Shown here: positions 1 to 11,380 of the stretch, piece after piece | Position numbering within the stretch: position 1 is the first letter of the stretch | How the letters are laid out: each line of letters begins with the position of its first letter | DNA from: Gonapodya prolifera JEL478 | Lineage: Eukaryota > Monoblepharomycota > Monoblepharidomycetes > Monoblepharidales > Gonapodyaceae | Assembly: GCA_001574975.1 (NCBI GenBank) | Contig: KQ965762.1 | Location: 206,451 to 270,450, forward strand | Direction of reading: 5' to 3' | Length of the DNA stretch: 64,000 nt | The notes under the pieces: model-generated | What the model was told of the DNA's origin: nothing | Database searches by the model: none | What the model saw: only the letters and a program-made list of their open reading frames with translations | Position numbers and translations under genes: made by a program

Positions 1-90
1 GAGGGTTTCGAAGAGACCACAATCGATGGCCTCCGTTTGACCATAGATCAAGGTGGCGAGCAGTAGGAGAGCCGCGATCTGTAGGATCAT
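1..90 (-). CDS. Secreted protein, N-terminal fragment
   Basis: An ATG on the minus strand at 90 opens a frame of 30 codons that runs off the left edge. The first 22 residues are a classical signal peptide: an uncharged core rich in Leu, Ala and Ile (ILQIAALLLLATLIYG), with a likely cleavage near GQTEA. The mature part seen is only about eight residues and contains one Cys. The protein is therefore expected to enter the secretory pathway. The family cannot be told from this fragment. The open frame is short, so the call rests on the leader pattern alone. Confidence 0.5.
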   Translation of the reverse strand, partial: MILQIAALLLLATLIYGQTEAIDCGLFETL

Positions 91-527
91 CGGAAACGGA
101 TCTTTTTATCCTCTATCGTGCTCCAAGTTTTGGTCGGGATATCATATAATTCCTGACGTTTGATGCCTGAGTTCACCATTTGGACCTATTACTTGAACCC
201 TGCAAGGTCGAAGGGAAAGAACAGTTCTAATTCCTACCTTCTAATTAATACAGTGATTTTTGGAACAACCGGGGTTTGTGAATACGAGGGCGCCTCAAAA
301 GGGATCTGGTGGTCAGTGGACAAACACGACCGCTCTCACTGACATTTCCAACAGCTTCTAAAGGGTGCAAATGGGCATGAGAAGAACACCCTGATGCAGT
401 CATTTCCATCGGTGACAGTATCTGCTGGTCCCAGAGTATCGAAAAGTGATCTAAGTGTGGCATCAAAAAAATATGACCTGCATGTTTGTAGATCCCGTAT
501 TTACATATTCGAATGGCAGCTGTTGTA
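91..527. other. Intergenic, nothing supported
   Basis: This stretch lies upstream of the secreted-protein start and downstream of the low-complexity gene. Short open frames occur on both strands but none has a recognisable domain or splice partners. It probably holds the promoter of the leftward secreted protein. Confidence 0.4.
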
Positions 528-1481
528 TTAAATCCCACTCTTCTCCCTCAGTAATGGTGGTACCTCACCCCCTTCCTCCTCTTCTTCCAACAACTTCTCT
601 CCGAACGCCCCCACGCCTCTCTTCCCAAAGTCCATCCTCGCCTCCGCAGGACTTGCAGGCACACCGCCCTCCGATTTCGATCGAGCGTGTCCCGTCCTCG
701 GCCTACCACCCTTCACCAACCACCGTTCGCCAGCTTCACTTCCGTCTTCCGAAGCTGCGCGACCAACACGAGATCCCCGTCGAGAAGACCCAGAGACAGA
801 ACTTCCTCGCGGAGATCTCCCTCGCGATTCTGCGTCCGCGGGGCTGAGCATTTCCGGAGACCCGCTCAATCCCCCTCCGCCTTCTAGCTCTGCCAACGCC
901 GCAGCTGGGATAGCTTCGCCGCCATTGCTGCAAGCGCCGTGGTCCCTCCGTCCGAGGTGCTCAGTGATGGTTATGGCAGGGAGTAACCGTACGGTAGCGC
1001 AAACGGCGCAGGTGGGTAACCTCCTTGCGGGCTCGAGAAGCTCCCAACCAGGTCCGTACAAGGCCGACCCACGCCGACCTCCGCTCAACCGTGCTCCAGC
1101 AGCCTTCCCCCATGATCCACCGCCTGTTCGACCGAAAGATGCGTTCGAGGTCTGCGAGGGCAGTTCAGGAAGTGCTCCGAACGAGGTCGCGGTGGGGTTG
1201 TGGGCGACAGCGGATTGAACAGCGGCAGCACCTCGGGCCACGAGGCCACCGAGGGCGTTGGAGATGTTCGCGCGACCAGCAGACATGGCCTGGCGGATGC
1301 CGGAAGAGTTGGAGCTGTTGGAGTTAGGATCGGGAAGCCCGTTGTTGGTTGGTACGAGGGAAGCCGTAATGGGTGTGAACGCGGAAGGAGAAGAAGAGAA
1401 GTTGAACTTCTCTATGTGGGTGACTGCATTTTGGAACACCGATTTGTACACCTGCACCCTGTGAATGACTTGAGCTGGCAA
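528..1481 (-). CDS. Ser/Gly/Arg-rich low-complexity protein, 3' exon
   Basis: A long minus-strand frame of about 317 codons. It is rich in Ser, Gly, Ala and Arg, with SRRGSR-type blocks and an acidic run of Glu close to the C-terminus. No domain is recognised; the composition suggests a disordered protein. The frame starts just after an AG splice acceptor near 1481 (sequence CTTGCCAG), so this is probably the last exon and the true start lies upstream, in the 1.5-2 kb region, where I could not fix exons. The middle segment (about residues 140-200) reads less like the rest and may hide an intron. The function is unknown. Confidence 0.4.
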   Translation of the reverse strand: MPAQVIHRVQVYKSVFQNAVTHIEKFNFSSSPSAFTPITASLVPTNNGLPDPNSNSSNSSGIRQAMSAGRANISNALGGLVARGAAAVQSAVAHNPTATSFGALPELPSQTSNASFGRTGGGSWGKAAGARLSGGRRGSALYGPGWELLEPARRLPTCAVCATVRLLPAITITEHLGRRDHGACSNGGEAIPAAALAELEGGGGLSGSPEMLSPADAESRGRSPRGSSVSGSSRRGSRVGRAASEDGSEAGERWLVKGGRPRTGHARSKSEGGVPASPAEARMDFGKRGVGAFGEKLLEEEEEGGEVPPLLREKSGI

Positions 1482-3342
1482 GAAGACAAATCAAATCTGA
1501 AATCTTATAAATTTTCGAGAGGTGGTACACCTACAAAAATCTGGGTGTGACAAGTAAGAAGCTTCTGCCGAAGTGTAAGCGCACGAATATCAGCGAGGCA
1601 GATACGGGTGAGGCAGCTGTTCGGCTCTAATGAGAACTGAAGGTACATGCACATCAAACGGCTTTGGCGACCAAAGCACAACTTTCTTTCCACCTAAACT
1701 TTCCATCGATGGTCTCTTTTTCCCGCGCGCGGGCGATTCTCCAACCAAAATAAAGAATTGCGGCGGGAGGAAGGCGCTTCGTGATGGAAATCTGGTTGTT
1801 GGTGGCAATGAACTGGCGAAGGTTGGACAGGTGGAGGTTGAGCCTGAAAAAGAAGGACGATGGAAGCTCTTGGAGTGCATTGATCGGACCGGGCTGCGCG
1901 ATGGCTCCAAACGGGTGTTGGAGGACCGATGGAGGTTTTGCAACAACTTCGACGATAGTTCACAGATTCTCTGTCTCACAGAAGGACTGTCAATGAAGAA
2001 ATTGAACTATGGTTTGGAATGTGACGTTCTGGCGTGTGCTTTTGGTTTTTCCACGTCGAATTCTAGGATGTGTGATCAAAAATCTGTCATTCGATTCATC
2101 CACGGTCTCAACCCACCGAGAATTCAATTATTTGGGGGTCATAAATGGCGACTACCATGAACCCCGTGTCCTCCGCGTTGGGTTCTCGCTCTGAGTTTCG
2201 AATTGGGAGTTGTCGAATCTCCCATCCCAATCCGACACGACTTCCACAAGAATGCTTCACCGGTGACGAAGGCAGCGGAATCAATTTTACTATTCTCCCA
2301 TTCAGAATTATGTCCTCACCAGCGATGGACGAGAACAGAATGAATTTTCTCGATTTTGGACTTCGAATGAGCGACTATGTTGTCAACCCTCTCCCCGGCA
2401 ATCATATTTGCCCAATGAAACTTTTATCCCCAGCATTCGCCGAACATGCCCGCTCCTTATATTGCTCTCGTGATGTTTACCGCCCCGAACATTCTGCACC
2501 CGAGGCATTCAGGTGGCGTCTAGTCCGCATCGAAGGGTCCTCAGAGTGGAGTTCTCTCGGTGTCACGTGTGTCATCCAGAAAGCGTTATGATTTTCCCGT
2601 GGAAACATAGCGAGTTGCACCTGATCTTCAGCAAAAATCGCACCACACTGTTATATAGTTCTCTGGGTCCAAAGGTACCTACACCCAAGCAAGGTTACGA
2701 ACGGAGCCTGGGAGGAGTTTTCTTATATTCTTGTGTTGCTGTCGGACTTGCGATGGCTAGTTTTATATATGAGTGGGATGGACGCGTTCACGAAATGGGT
2801 TTAGTTTGACGACAAAAACCAATGAACACGAGTCATCAACACGCTAAAGGTTCCGGAAACTGCAAATCCGAGATTTTTACCTGGGAACTTTTAAAAATCG
2901 GGTTCTCTGCGGAGTTCTTAGGAAGTGACGACATGCGCGCCCCAATTGTGTTGCCGGTATTTTTACTGAGCCGTTTCGCATACAATAGCGTAGCCTCACA
3001 ACTAACTTATGTCACGAGATAATGTTTACTGAGGTTTTGAAGCTTTGAAGTGATCGATCGTCACACGTTTTATACTCCGCGTGGCTCGCCTTTCCTCAAT
3101 CACCACACGAATGCGATCATGGAGAAGTCCATTCGGATCAACGATACTGGTGCGAAGCTTGTGTCGCGTTTTCACAACAGGAAAGACGCGTTCCGAATGG
3201 TGATTCACCCAGACGGACTGACCTGGACCCAACTCCACCCCCGACGCTCGCAGAGACGATTCTGAATCTGCTATCGTGCGGGCATCGGGAGTTCGAATGG
3301 AATGAGTCGTACCAGAGCTCGCCTTCCGGGCATCACAACGTT
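1482..3342. other. Region without a supportable gene model
   Basis: Open frames of 60-176 codons are present on both strands, for example a plus-strand frame of 176 codons from 1630 and a 148-codon frame from 2145. None shows a domain, and the two strands are about equally open. The upstream exons of the minus-strand gene ending at 528 should lie at the left of this region. No RNA gene or repeat was seen. Confidence 0.3.
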
Positions 3343-4499
3343 TTGGGGATAAGATTCTGGCATTATTTCTTCTCGAATATTTATCGAACCATCGTTCTGC
3401 CGTTCGCAGTTGGATTTGGATTCGGGTTTATGTGCATCTTGGTATTCCGGCTCGAGTCCGAATCAACGATGAAACTAAGTGTGGAGATTGGGCGAAGTCG
3501 GGTGGCATGGCAGCGGACGGGATCTGAGGGCTCCGACTCGGTTACATTCTATGCTGGGCCTGTGGAATTATCTCCGGTTGAGTACGGCCCAGTCGCATCA
3601 GCCTCCATTCGCACGACACGAGGGCGCACGCAATCGATAGCAGCGCTTCGGAAACCGTCTCACATTCAAGCACCATACAGTCATCAAACAGCACAACTCT
3701 TCCGTTCTTCTCAATTTATGTCATTTCGCTCCCCTTTCGGCGGGACCGGCGAGACCAAATGAAACGCATGCTGGACTTCCTCGCCCTCCCGTTCACCTTC
3801 TTCGACGCGCACGACCACTCATCGTCCGCCGTCCTCTCCCGTCCTGAGATGAAGCCCCACGAGGGGTACCAGCCCACCCCCGGTGAGGTCGGTTGCTACC
3901 TTAGCCACCGCGCGGTGTGGGAACTGGTCGTCCGACATGCGGACGAGTCCGGAGATCAGCAGCCTGCGCTTATCCTGGAAGATGATATCGACGCTGAAGT
4001 GGACGTGGTCAAGATTTTTGTCGAGGTGCTGGAAAGTTTCGGAGCGGAGGGAGGTTGATGTATGTCGGGCAGTGCTTCGAGACGGAGATGCCTCAGACGG
4101 AGCAGATGATCTCAGTGGGGATTGATAAAAGGGTTCGACCTGGATTCGAACCGAAATGCACTCACGGTGACCGTCGCGTCGGCACGCGTTGCCACTTCAC
4201 ACCTCCACCTGACACCTTGCACACTCTCACACACAAGCGTACCTCCTCCCCCCACATGGGGCATCCATCCTCCTCCGTGAGCTCTCCACACTCGACGGTC
4301 CCATGGACCTCCACCTTTCTTCCGACCAGGAACGCTGGTCCACGTATCACTGTACCCACCACCCGTTATCCAACTCCCGCGAACTCGAAACGAGGACTCG
4401 GATGTGCAGCCGGGGAACTGGGTCTGGGCCAGGCTGCCCGAACAGACACTCCAGAGAAGCACGAGGAAGGAGGCGGGGATCGAGACGACCAGAAAGTAG
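3343..4499 (+). pseudogene. Family-25 glycosyltransferase, disrupted copy
   Basis: GT25 (LPS-biosynthesis type) enzymes transfer a sugar from a nucleotide donor. The family blocks are all visible here: IYVISLPFRRDRR near 3715, FFDAHDH near 3800, CYLSHRAVWE near 3895, LILEDDID near 3970 (acidic donor/metal motif), and FETEMPQTE with RVRPGFEPKCTH near 4080-4165. An intron at the same place as in the intact paralogue (after CTH, acceptor near 4237) leads into AYLL and then PPPVIQLPRT. A hydrophobic anchor (FAVGFGFGFMCIL) lies near 3400. The frame changes twice with no room for an intron: near 4045-4055, where about 15 conserved residues are also missing, and near 4325-4335. It is therefore a decayed gene, or the assembly has small errors. 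The intact paralogue is at 9506-10987. Confidence 0.7.
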
Positions 4500-4677
4500 A
4501 GAGAGGGACAGTTGACTCCGTATTGAAATCGCGACCTCCACTGCTTTTCGATCATAATATAAAGACGGTTATGTCTTTCTGGCGCAATCATTGCGTGCCG
4601 TAACCAGCACCCACCCAAAGCTCGAGTGGAGCCGATTCCCATTCCAATCAGGAGCTCCCCCCATATCCCGCTATTCA

Positions 4678-6124
4678 ATGCCAGACCCATCTTCGAAACG
4701 TTCGGATGGAAAGAAATCCTTCTACGAGCTGTTGGGTGTGGAGAAGAGCGCGACGCAGGACCAGATCAAACGCGGGTGAGGATCGGGGCGGCTTAGATAC
4801 GATAGGCGACGGATTTAGGCAACAAATGGAAGCCAGGTGGTCTGCAAAGACGGGCGATCTCGCTCACCTGGCGTGGTTCCCCTCCGAATTCCCAAATCGG
4901 CTCGTTAACTCCCGCTCTCCCCGTAAAACCCCCATTTTCCCGACGTATTGCACAGGTACCGCAACGAAGCACTAAAGTGGCATCCGTGAGTGCTCTTGAG
5001 GGACCATTTCTGCTCCCATGTGGAAGCAACTGTGTACTAAGAAGTTACAATAACTCTGAAAACTTGCCCAGGGACAAGAATTCGGACCCAAAAGCATCCG
5101 CGCGATTCCGACAAGTAGCAAATGCGTACGAGGTGCTTAGCGACCGTGAGTGCTCGGAAGCTACCTATGTGCTTTCAGACGTTGTGAACTATCTCGTGAA
5201 CCCAGCGCGAACACGGCGAGTGTATGATGTCGGTGGCTACGACAGTCATGGCGGAGGGTCCACTGATGGATATGGTACGTACTGTGAGGCGACATTCCGC
5301 CACGGTTTGTGAGCAGGTAACTTGGAATTTCAGATCCATTTTCACGAGCGAACTACTCTCGATGGTCGAGGGAATACGATGCGGATGTAAGTTCATTTGT
5401 CCATCACCAGTTTTCGAGATCTCATGATGATAAATTTTCCCAACAGTGGATGGACGGTATGGACACAATGAAACACTCGTCCTTCCTATCGAGCACTAAC
5501 CTCACTCCTTGCGCTCAACATGTATTTTGCCACTCGGTTTGGAACTGGATACTTCTCAAAGGTGGCTTTGGGGACTTCGATGGTGGATTTGACTCGTTCG
5601 GCGGTGGTCCGTTTGGTGGACGAGGCGGCTTTTTCGGCGGCTTTCAAGCTCCTCCCTTTGATCCGTTCGCCGGGGACGACTCCGGCCCATCGAGTCCACC
5701 TCCGTTTTTCCCCCCAAACTTTGGTGGTTTTCGAAGACATGACAGATTCAAAACGAGTGCGGACCCACTTGGTCGCGAGGATAAGACGCCGGAGATGAAG
5801 TTCGATCCGTTCGGGACGTCAGGAGGTGGTCGAAGATCCCGCAGTGATAGTGACCAGGTCCCTCGACCAAAAGCGTCGTCCAGTGGTACCACCCCAAAGT
5901 CGAGTGGCGACAAAGGCACAAGTGCGAAGGGTGAGCGTGAATCTGATCGGGGCTCGGGAACTCAGCCTGGGGGACCTGAAGCGCGAAGCGCCGGGTCCGA
6001 TACCTCCAGTTCAAAAACTACCGGCGGCAGTGAAAACGAAACATCCAAGCCCTCCGCGGGTGGAGAGGACATTAAACCGAACGCGAGCAAGATAAAGCCA
6101 AAGTTGAAGATGAGTCGGATATGA
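4678..6124 (+). CDS. Hsp40 (DnaJ) co-chaperone, class B type
   Basis: A J-domain protein that stimulates Hsp70 ATPase activity. Exons: 4678-4775, 4956-4985, 5072-5145, 5206-5274, 5334-5386, 5447-5456, 5562-6124, giving about 298 residues. The J domain starts near residue 13 (FYELLGV) and holds the HPD tripeptide, which is split across the 4985/5072 junction, then YEVLSD and RRVYDVGG. A Gly/Phe-rich linker follows (GGFGDFDGGFDSFGG). The C-terminal half is Ser/Thr/Lys-rich, with no zinc-finger CXXCXGXG repeats, so it is not class A. Exon 6 is only 10 nt; reading through the 105-nt intron after it is also in frame and would insert 35 unrelated residues. It is probably cytosolic or nuclear, as no leader is seen. 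Confidence 0.82.
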
Positions 6125-6551
6125 AGAGACCGTTCGGATATCGCTTTCTTTATGAGACTGATGTATGTGTAGAGAAATGTAGATATGTTTGATATCAAGG
6201 ATCGTCGTCACAAATTGGTGGCATGTAGGACACAGTTACACCCGCTGGAGACTTCGCAATTGTTTCACCCAGAAAGCAATGGTTGTAAAACGAGGTGCAA
6301 TCGCCGTTGTCCTTGTCACCTCGCCCAAGACACACTGTTCTCCAAGTAGACTCAGCAAAGAGAAAGTACAACTCCATTGCACCAAGCTCTGATGGAGATT
6401 GTCAAAATTGACCACAGGGTTCGGGGAGTATGTTGTGATTTATCGGCGGGTTGTACAATGCCCAATCATTTTCTATCCTGAGCGATTTTTTCAGAAATTA
6501 TGAACGTAGTGGATTTTTGAGATTCCGCATTCCAGGGCCCAGCCAGAAAGC

Positions 6552-8016
6552 TCAATATGCAACAGCCGGGGTCCCCGCCTCAAAGCTTTCCAACAACGCG
6601 AGCTCCCTCTCCATACCGAATAGCTCATCTTCCGCATCGTTTCTTTCATCTTCCAACATTCTTCGCTGGTCCTCCAATTTCATCCGTTTGCGTGACAGGT
6701 TCCGCTCGAGCTCCTCGACCTCCCGCTCGGAGCGTCGGAAGCGCTGCTCAGAGCTCGTCACTTCCGACAACTTACGCTTGAAGGCGGTTAGACGCTGAGA
6801 GAGCGCTGAAGCGGCAGGGGTTCGTGGAAGGTGGTTTAGGCGAGATGTCAAGACGGTGAGGGTGTGATCATCAGTCGATGGGATCACAGGATTCATGGGG
6901 GTCAGAGCACGCTGGGAGCAAGCATAGTAGTTCTAATCTAATCAGAAAAACGTTTAATGGAATTACTTATTCGGCTTAACTCACGTGTTGATACGTTCCG
7001 AGACCCGCCACACCACCAGTCTCCTCTTCATCCGACCCATCTTCCCGGTAATTGACCCGCCGTCGCTCTCTGAGTCCCATTGCAACGCCGCTCTCGCTTC
7101 CGGGAACGTCGTGCATACCGGACCCTATGCTTGACCTGGAAGCGGACCGCGAGGATATTGGAACGTGAGCATCCACGACGTTGCTCTGCATCACAGCCAT
7201 GTCGGCAAGAAGCATGAGGACAGATTGCTCTGATAGGTGCGTTGTCGCGCTTATCACAGAGCCATCCGATTCGGAAGAGAGGTCGGTGGGAGGTGGAGTC
7301 GGAAGGTTACCATATCCCGAGTCGGTCGGAGTAAGCGGGGGATACGGCGCCGGCCTGCGATTCTCGGTGACGAGGCCCACTCTTTCGTCCGAGATGGCGG
7401 TATCAGACGAGAAGCTCGAGCCTTTACGGATGACCCTAGGACCGGCGGTTCTTCTCTGCGAAGCTGCACGACTCAGGGCGATGTTTATTGGTCTGGCATA
7501 CTGCGGATGATGCTGTCGGATATGGTCGGTATAATCTGTGTAGGTGCAGTGGGCTCCGCAGCCGTCGACCTGGCATCTGGTCGGGAAAGAGTTGTTAGAG
7601 CAAAGTCAAAACCTGTCTTCGCCCGAGATTTGAGGTTCACGTCCAGCTAGACGTGCTAAAAGAGTTCCAAGACAAGATTGATCTCAATTCTTGACGCTCG
7701 TGTCTATCATTCCTTGTCCACGCGATGAATCCATTGCCATCTTCGCCTGCTCGCCCACATCCAAGATTGACTCACATGTACCGAACATAAATTTTCTGCC
7801 CTCGATGCTGCTCGTCGGGACATCTCCTGCTTTTGATTCCAGTTTTTCCGCAGGAGGGGCACTGGGGAGTGGATTGGGCAACCAAAGCACGATGAGCTCT
7901 TGCTTTACCAGTTTCGGAGCTCATTCCTGCCTCGCTCAAGATTCGAGCCTCCGAGCACGAAAATTCGCTCTTACCTCACGTAAGAAGAGCTGGGTCATGT
8001 CGATTGCGGGGTGCAT
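6552..8016 (-). CDS. Zinc-finger protein with C-terminal coiled coil
   Basis: Exons, in order of translation: 8016-7975, 7861-7776, 7576-6985, 6911-6552. All phases match and the product is 359 residues. Residues about 15-65 hold CPSCGKTGIKSRRC and then CQVDGCGAHC ending in DHIRQHH. The second block fits a C2H2-like finger (C-x4-C-x11-H-x3-H); the first CxxC may form a separate zinc knuckle. The middle is Ser/Pro-rich and disordered. Residues about 265-340 form a strongly charged coiled coil (FRRSEREVEELERN and following heptads). This combination suggests a nucleic-acid-binding or regulatory protein, but the family is not recognised. The first intron falls directly before the first Cys pair. 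Confidence 0.72.
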
Positions 8017-8222
8017 GGTGGCTGGATTGCGCTAGAGCTCGTGGAAAGTCAAGGAGGTGGGGAAACAAATTTCACAGGGGAGCTTCGCACGGGCCAGAAG
8101 CAACCAAAGCACCCAATTCGAGAGCTGTATTTATTTTTGGAGGCAGACAGAACTTTGCAGACGTTCTCCTGACTATCAATTTACGGGGCATTAAGCTACG
8201 GTTGCGCTTTTGACTTCGCTTT

Positions 8223-9410
8223 TCACAGTTCGGCCTCCTCTCCTTCCGGCACTTCTTCAACGGGAAGCTCGCCAGATTCGGCGATAATAACCTCTAGTTT
8301 TGGGCGGTCACCTTTTTCACAGGGAGGATTGTCACATAGAAGCCAAATAAGGAGAATGAACATTATGGCGTGGTCGCGAGGGTGCATCTGTTTAACAACC
8401 CACCTGGATTCGTCTGTGTGTTCTCGATGGCTGTGACAATGTCCATGCCTTCTAAAACCCTACCGAAGACTGGGGAGGTGAGGTGAGTTCAAGGTCTAGC
8501 TGTGGCCGTCAAGTATCACAACGTACCGACGTGCTTCCCGTCCAACCACGAAGTTGTTACTGTTGTAATGAAAAACTTAGGAGCGAAGAAGGAGGAGAAC
8601 GGCATATCGAATGAGCGTTGGAACTTTCATGAGTTCAGTCACGTTGGCTGCTGACCTGGCTACCGTTGGTGTCTTTTCCCGCATTAGCCATGCTAAGAAT
8701 ACCAGGGCCCTTGTGTCTGAGCTCTAAATGGCACGTGGAACAAGAAGTGTAACCGTCAACAGGTGAAATTCAAAGGGCATACTTCCTTTACTCACTGAAG
8801 TTCTCGTCCTTAAACTTGTCCCCGTAAATGGATTTACCTCCAGTTCCGTCGCCCCGGGTAAAGTCTCCTCCCTGAGTCGTATTGAATCAGCAACATTGCG
8901 TGGCATGTTCGCAACTTGCAATGTACCTGAATCATGAAGTTCTTGATCACACGGTGGAACTTGGAGCCTTTGTAGCCGAACCCTCGCTGAGAGAATCTTC
9001 GGTTAGAGGACAGAATCTAAGAAACTCTTGTAGACTGGGATTTCGTACCTCCCCCGTCGCCAGAGCTCGGAAATTCTCCACAGTTTTGGGTACCGTTTCA
9101 CCAAAAAGCCCGATGACGATTCGGCCGAGCTCCTTTTCGCCTTGCTTGATGTCAAAGTACACTTTGTGGGTTACTTTTGGTTCTAGCCGAAAGTTTTTTC
9201 GAAGTCAAGGGTCGAAGAGAACAGAACGTCAACAATCCATTATTTTCGCGCGATGCAGCAACATCCTGGCCCGCAATCGGGGTGATAAAGTGTCTCAATC
9301 TCAATTGCCTGCTCACTCTTAGGTTTCGCCTCCGCGGCAGGTACCATAGCCACGACAAACGTCACCGCAAGGGCGACGGTGAGAAATCGCAATGTCGCGG
9401 AGAGTTTCAT
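8223..9410 (-). CDS. ER cyclophilin (peptidyl-prolyl isomerase, CypB type)
   Basis: A peptidyl-prolyl cis-trans isomerase. Eight exons fit perfectly in phase: 9410-9317, 9182-9049, 8986-8927, 8871-8796, 8723-8656, 8575-8527, 8469-8404, 8311-8223, for 211 residues. A signal peptide ([16 protein letters not shown], cleavage near AEA) precedes the cyclophilin fold. The active-site blocks are intact: [15 protein letters not shown] (catalytic Arg, Phe and Gln), [14 protein letters not shown], and [12 protein letters not shown] (Trp and His). The tail is acidic and ends EEAEL with no clear HDEL, so ER retention is uncertain. It runs divergently from the GT25 gene starting at 9506, leaving about 95 bp between the starts. 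Confidence in the family is very high. Confidence 0.93.
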
Positions 9411-9505
9411 CCCGATTTCGCGTTTTGCCAGCAATCGATGTTGGCCAACAGCCCCGACCGTGGTCACTTTCTGACTGGCTGATCCACACACGAAGCGCGT
9501 CACCT

Positions 9506-10987
9506 ATGAGTGAAGGACGCGTACAGCGGACTGGGATCGATCCCAGTGACACTGCGCCGCTCTTGATGTATCCAAATCAACCCCGGAGCTACGTTTCGAC
9601 ATCTCGTGAACGGGACACGGTTTACCTTGACATCCCGCCAAGCGGAAGCGAGATCAATCTGTCAACACGACGCGACACGGCGATTGGAGCAGTATACTCT
9701 ATTGTATCTCAGGGCATAACCAAGCTCGCCAAGTTGGAGAGCCCCCGTGCTCACTTTCCAACATCGCCGCTCTCTCCTTCTACACCGCAAATAATAAAGA
9801 CTGTTACTTGTGGAACTGCGAGAGGGCTTGGGGGACTGGCGAAGGCAGTTGTGCTTGTCGGACTTGTAGCGTTCACTGTATATGTTGGATCACATCAGAA
9901 AGGACCGGCCGAAGAGCATGCGCTTCCAACGGAAAATGGTACGATAGAACGATCTCTAGGTATGTGAACATGGCGTCCATAATCTTGGTCATCATTCCAT
10001 GAACCTCAATCACCTTCCACCAAGTACCGCTCCATTCACAAAATGAACGTTTGCTCGGTGCAGCTTTGCTCTCTGCGCAAACCGACGCACTAGCGCCAAA
10101 TGAAACTACCGAATCCAAGCTACCCCCAAGTGCTGATGGTTCCCAAGAAGGACGACAAATCGAACTTCCCCTCTCAAAAGTCTATGTCATTTCACTTCCT
10201 CGACGAAGCGACCGCCGTGATCAAATGACGGCCCTCCTCAATTATGTAGGCGTACCGTTTGAATTCGTCGATGCGCACGACCATTTGTCTCCGGACGTTC
10301 GCTCGCGACCAGAAATGGGAGGTCAAGCTGGCGGCATTCTCTCGCCTGGCGGTGTTGCTTGTTACCTTTCTCATAGAGCAGTCTGGGAGAGGTTATCGCA
10401 AGACGTGGACCCCCGACCTTCGCTCGTGCTTGAAGACGATGTGGATGTGGAAGCAGATATGGTGGAAACGCTTCGACAAGTTCTCGAAACCCTCTCCAGA
10501 AAAGCACCGGACCAGGCCAAAGCTGAGCCTTTCAGATGGGACATCTTATACGCAGGACACTGTTTTGAGACTGTTCTCAATCAAACAACAGAAATGAAGG
10601 ATGCAGGCATCGACTCCAGGGTTAGACCTGGATTTGAGCCTGCCTGTACTCATGGTGAGAAATCCAGGACACCATTCTTCAATGTGATAGTCACATATGC
10701 GCTTCTCCTCTCGAACAGCATACCTCCTCACATCTCAATCGGCGGCACGGCTACTCTCGCTGGTGCACCAAATCTACGCCCCCATCGATCTCACTCTTCA
10801 CAACCTCTATCGATCAAAAACGGTGAAGCCGTATATCTTGCACCCACCACCAATAATTCAACTTCCCCGAACGAAAGACGAGGACAGCGACATACAACCG
10901 GGCAATTGGAAATGGGCAGGGCTCCCAGAGCAACCTTTAGTGCGGAGTGGAAGACGCGAGGCTGGGATTTCTTTGAAACGCGGCTGA
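9506..10987 (+). CDS. Family-25 glycosyltransferase, type II membrane protein
   Basis: The intact paralogue of the broken gene at 3.3-4.5 kb. Exons 9506-9959, 10064-10654 and 10719-10987 give 437 residues. A single membrane anchor lies at about residues 114-129 (AVVLVGLVAFTVYVG), after a hydrophilic cytosolic N-terminus, so the catalytic domain should face the Golgi or ER lumen. The catalytic part starts at about residue 190 with VYVISLPRRSDRRDQM. The acidic motif LEDDVD is at about 274-279, and HCFET and RVRPGFEPACTHA follow. The last intron splits the Ala codon after CTH. Reading through that intron would give a longer frame to 11079, but the spliced version keeps the conserved PPPIIQLPRT block shared with the paralogue. 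The acceptor sugar is unknown. Confidence 0.88.
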
Positions 10988-11380
10988 GTCAAAGCGTGTT
11001 GAACGGAGGGTTTGGAAGGGATGCGATCTTGGAGGGTCTTGCATCAGAGGCCATGTCACAGGCCGACTTTTGCCCCTAAACAACATATCTCTGTCATGTA
11101 AACGCTTTCTTGCTATCTGGTGACAAATTGTTTATTTGAAACCATGAAAATTGTTCCATTGTTGCTCACCTACCAGAGAAAAATGGAGATCGATCTTAAG
11201 CTCAATTATGCAGATCAGAAGCTCTTTTGGTTCAGCTTTCTTCGTACATTATTGTGAAGATCGCGGCTCGTCATGTCCCAATTCACCCGTCGTGGTCACC
11301 ATTCAGTTCTTGCCGAGGCACTACCATCGACCCCTTGCTTCACTGGTTCGCAATCGCACCGTCACCTCGGACATATCACG

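Noticed and set aside
1630-2160. 176-codon plus-strand frame
   Set aside because: No domain, no splice context, and the minus strand is open across the same bases.
10051-11079. Unspliced extension of the GT25 frame to 11079
   Set aside because: The spliced form keeps PPPIIQLPRT, which is conserved in the paralogue.
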